In this document: positions 62,328-64,000 of the stretch, piece by piece
Layout of the letters: every line of letters begins with the position of its first letter
Position numbering within the stretch: the first letter of the stretch is position 1
Assembly (NCBI RefSeq): GCF_018613605.1
Contig: NZ_JAGGPU010000006.1
Coordinates: 416,411 to 480,410, forward strand
Direction of reading: 5' to 3'
DNA from: Pedobacter sp. ISL-64
GTDB taxonomy: Bacteria > Bacteroidota > Bacteroidia > Sphingobacteriales > Sphingobacteriaceae
Length of the DNA: 64,000 nt
Notes under the pieces: generated by a model
What the model saw: only the letters and a program-made list of their open reading frames with translations
Databases searched by the model: none
Told to the model about the DNA's origin: nothing
Made by a program: the position numbers and the translations under genes

Positions 62328-62690
62328 ATGAATACACAGGAAGTAGCTGACAAACTGGTGCAGCTTTGCCGTGAAGGCAAACACGAACAAGCCATTGATG
62401 AACTTTACGCCGATAACGTTGTAAGCAAAGAGCCAAAAGGCTCGCCAATGGAATTAACAGAAGGCAAAGATGCCGTTAAAAAGAAAACCATACAATGGGA
62501 AGAAAGTGTTGAAGAGATACATAGCTCTTCGTGCTCAGAACCAATTGTAGCAGACAATCATTTTGCTATTGTAATGAACATTGATGCCACTTATAAAGCC
62601 CATGGAAGAATGGCCATGAGTGAAATCTGTGTTTATGAGGTTAAAGATGGAAAAATCGTAGCCGACGAGTTTTTCTATCGCATGGGTTAA
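62328..62690 (+). CDS. SnoaL-like / NTF2-like protein
   Basis: This 120-aa protein has the alpha+beta cone pattern: VADKLVQLCREGKHEQAIDELY, then SKEPKGSPMELTEGKDAV, and a final VKDGKIVADEFFYRMG. Members are enzymes or ligand-binding subunits of many kinds; the function here is unknown. It is flanked by its own terminator. Confidence 0.85.
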   Translation: MNTQEVADKLVQLCREGKHEQAIDELYADNVVSKEPKGSPMELTEGKDAVKKKTIQWEESVEEIHSSSCSEPIVADNHFAIVMNIDATYKAHGRMAMSEICVYEVKDGKIVADEFFYRMG

Positions 62691-62696
62691 AATATA

Positions 62697-62724
62697 AAAA
62701 GCCCCGATATCCATCTGGGCTTTT
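62697..62724 (+). terminator. intrinsic terminator of the SnoaL-like gene
   Basis: AAAAGCCC and GGGCTTTT form an 8-bp stem with a 12-base loop. It lies seven bases after the stop codon. Confidence 0.7.
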
Positions 62725-62980
62725 ATAATCAACTAACCTAAACTTATAAATACTAACCAAATATTTATACCGCAAAACTAATGACCGATTATTAATTCAA
62801 TGTTAAATATTTATCACTTGTTACCTGAAATTGGTTACACCGCATTAGCTCATTAAATCGTAAAACACCGCTTATCGGGAAAAAATTAGAATCAAATTTG
62901 CCCTGCCTGTTCTGTGAAGGAAAATGTTTTATTACCTTTAAATAAATGAGCAATTTCTAACCATAAAACGTATAAAATTG

Positions 62981-63874
62981 ATGACCATACCCAATCTGCA
63001 AGACCTTTCAAAAAAACATCAACTCATTTCCGATCTATTTAAATGGCCCACCAAAGCTTCTGAGTGGGAACAGTACAAGCTCAGCAACGAGCAACTTGAT
63101 TTTTTTAAGACGTTTGGATACGTTAGCGATGTAAAGTTATTGAACGAATGGCAAGTTGAGCGATTGAACAAAGAATTAGCAGAAATTATAGATCCTGCAC
63201 ACCCGTTAAATGGGCTGTTTCATGAGTTTCACAGCAATGAATCTGCAGATCCTAATTCAGTTTTATTTCATGCTTTAGGCGCCTGGCGAATTACAGAAGG
63301 CTTTCATGATGTGGTATGGAATCCCGCTTTTGCGATGGCGGCCAGTCAAATTTTAGGTAATAGAGGTGTACGTTTCTGGCACGATCAATTGTTCTGTAAA
63401 CCAGCAAAACACGGAGGAGTTGTAGCCTGGCACCAGGATTATTCTTATTGGACACGCACCGGACCCATGCAACATTTAACCTGTTGGGTTGGATTAGATG
63501 ATGCAACTACCGAAAACGGTTGTTTATATTATGTACCTAAAAGCCATAATTGGGGCTTGTTAGATAAACCAGATTTAGCTGGGGATATGGAAGGCTTAAT
63601 GCAGTATTTAACGGAAGAGCAGAAAGCAGAATTTAATCCAATCCCAATCGAACTTAAAAAGGGATATGCTACGTTTCACCACCCATTAATGGTTCATGGC
63701 TCGTTCCAAAATAAATCACCACGTTCAAGAAGTGCTTTCGTTTTAAATGTATTTACTGACGGTACCGAATCGAATACCGACGAAGCCTTACTTAAGGGAG
63801 TGGAACCTATTGGTGCAGGACATAAAATGGAAGGGCAGTTTTTTCCTTTGATATTTTCTCCCGACAGCGTTTAA
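62981..63874 (+). CDS. phytanoyl-CoA dioxygenase (PhyH) family protein
   Basis: The 297-aa protein is a non-heme Fe(II)/2-oxoglutarate oxygenase. The Fe ligands are His and Asp in WHQDYSYW (about residue 150) and His in HHPLMVHGSF (about 225-235), followed by Arg in KSPRSRSAFVLN that can bind 2-oxoglutarate. The starting residues MTIPNLQDLSKKHQLISDLF are normal; a TTG three bases before the ATG is less likely. The substrate is unknown; its neighbourhood with a phosphonatase-like HAD is suggestive only. Confidence 0.88.
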   Translation: MTIPNLQDLSKKHQLISDLFKWPTKASEWEQYKLSNEQLDFFKTFGYVSDVKLLNEWQVERLNKELAEIIDPAHPLNGLFHEFHSNESADPNSVLFHALGAWRITEGFHDVVWNPAFAMAASQILGNRGVRFWHDQLFCKPAKHGGVVAWHQDYSYWTRTGPMQHLTCWVGLDDATTENGCLYYVPKSHNWGLLDKPDLAGDMEGLMQYLTEEQKAEFNPIPIELKKGYATFHHPLMVHGSFQNKSPRSRSAFVLNVFTDGTESNTDEALLKGVEPIGAGHKMEGQFFPLIFSPDSV

Positions 63875-64000
63875 TCGCACTATTTCATTTTTTAAAGCTT
63901 TATATGCTGATCAATTAATATGAAATACCTTGCATTTAACCACGGAAGCACTGATACACGGAGTATTCATGGCTTTGCCTTGTCTTTAATCTGATCTGGA
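63875..64000. other. intergenic, cut by window edge
   Basis: ACCACGGAAGCACTGATACA at 63941 is the style of dispersed repeat also seen at 3.9 and 50.4 kb. The next gene is outside the window. Confidence 0.4.

Overview
The window looks like a chromosomal segment of a Bacteroidota bacterium, most likely Pedobacter or a close relative in the Sphingobacteriaceae. The evidence is a low-GC, AT-rich intergenic style, promoter boxes of the Bacteroidota TAnnTTTG type, a GLPGLI-family protein, CarboxypepD_reg-type outer-membrane proteins, a TonB-dependent receptor, a HipA_2/DUF3037 pair and LytTR two-component genes. No rRNA, tRNA, CRISPR array, intact IS or prophage was seen. The species is inferred from gene families, not from a database search.

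Layout. 0-12 kb: two DUF3857/transglutaminase-fold proteins (the first cut by the window edge and lacking catalytic Cys and His), an L,D-transpeptidase, topoisomerase III, an IGHMBP2-like helicase and an overlapping HipA-like kinase/DUF3037 pair. 11-15.7 kb: small proteins, a KTSC protein with an Fpg/Nei glycosylase, then a carotenoid operon (CarH-type B12 photoreceptor regulator, phytoene synthase, IPP isomerase) behind a promoter spanned by a 9-bp inverted repeat. 16-20 kb: LytTR regulator, frameshifted sensor kinase, second LytTR regulator, single-domain receiver and a beta-barrel protein. 20-29 kb: exonuclease/GIY-YIG fusion, MmcQ/YjbR protein, VOC protein, ArsR-SRPBCC operon with a large palindromic operator, bioA, Nudix, CDF transporter, aminotransferase and ABC permease. 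29-40 kb: queA, ispD, small proteins, cobalamin adenosyltransferase, ABC ATPase, gatC, plsC, a five-copy ~254-bp tandem array, trpS, deoxynucleoside kinase and kdsB. 40-55 kb: MarR-GNAT fusion, small envelope proteins, two frameshifted genes (DinB-like, outer-membrane beta-barrel), GLPGLI protein, pyrG, yidC, S9 peptidase and a nucleoside-recognition membrane protein. 55-64 kb: thioesterase, TonB receptor with a metalloregulator-like operator, MaoC hydratase, a gene-poor stretch, then HAD phosphatase, SnoaL-like protein and PhyH dioxygenase.

The most unusual signal is not a gene. At about ten places the DNA has a strict 7-base periodicity: arrays of degenerate heptads that often turn into their own complement in the same register, so the whole folds as a hairpin. 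The heptad sequence differs between loci (GATTTGA-like, GGTTTAA-like, GTTTAGT-like, CCATAGA, AACTGAA-like, GTTTGGA-like) while the period is constant. Nearly all lie between genes, but bioA carries one array as an in-frame insertion and appears to take its start codon from another.

Three genes (kinase, DinB-like, beta-barrel) carry single-base frameshifts, two of them in A runs. Real decay, slippage or sequencing error cannot be separated from the sequence alone.
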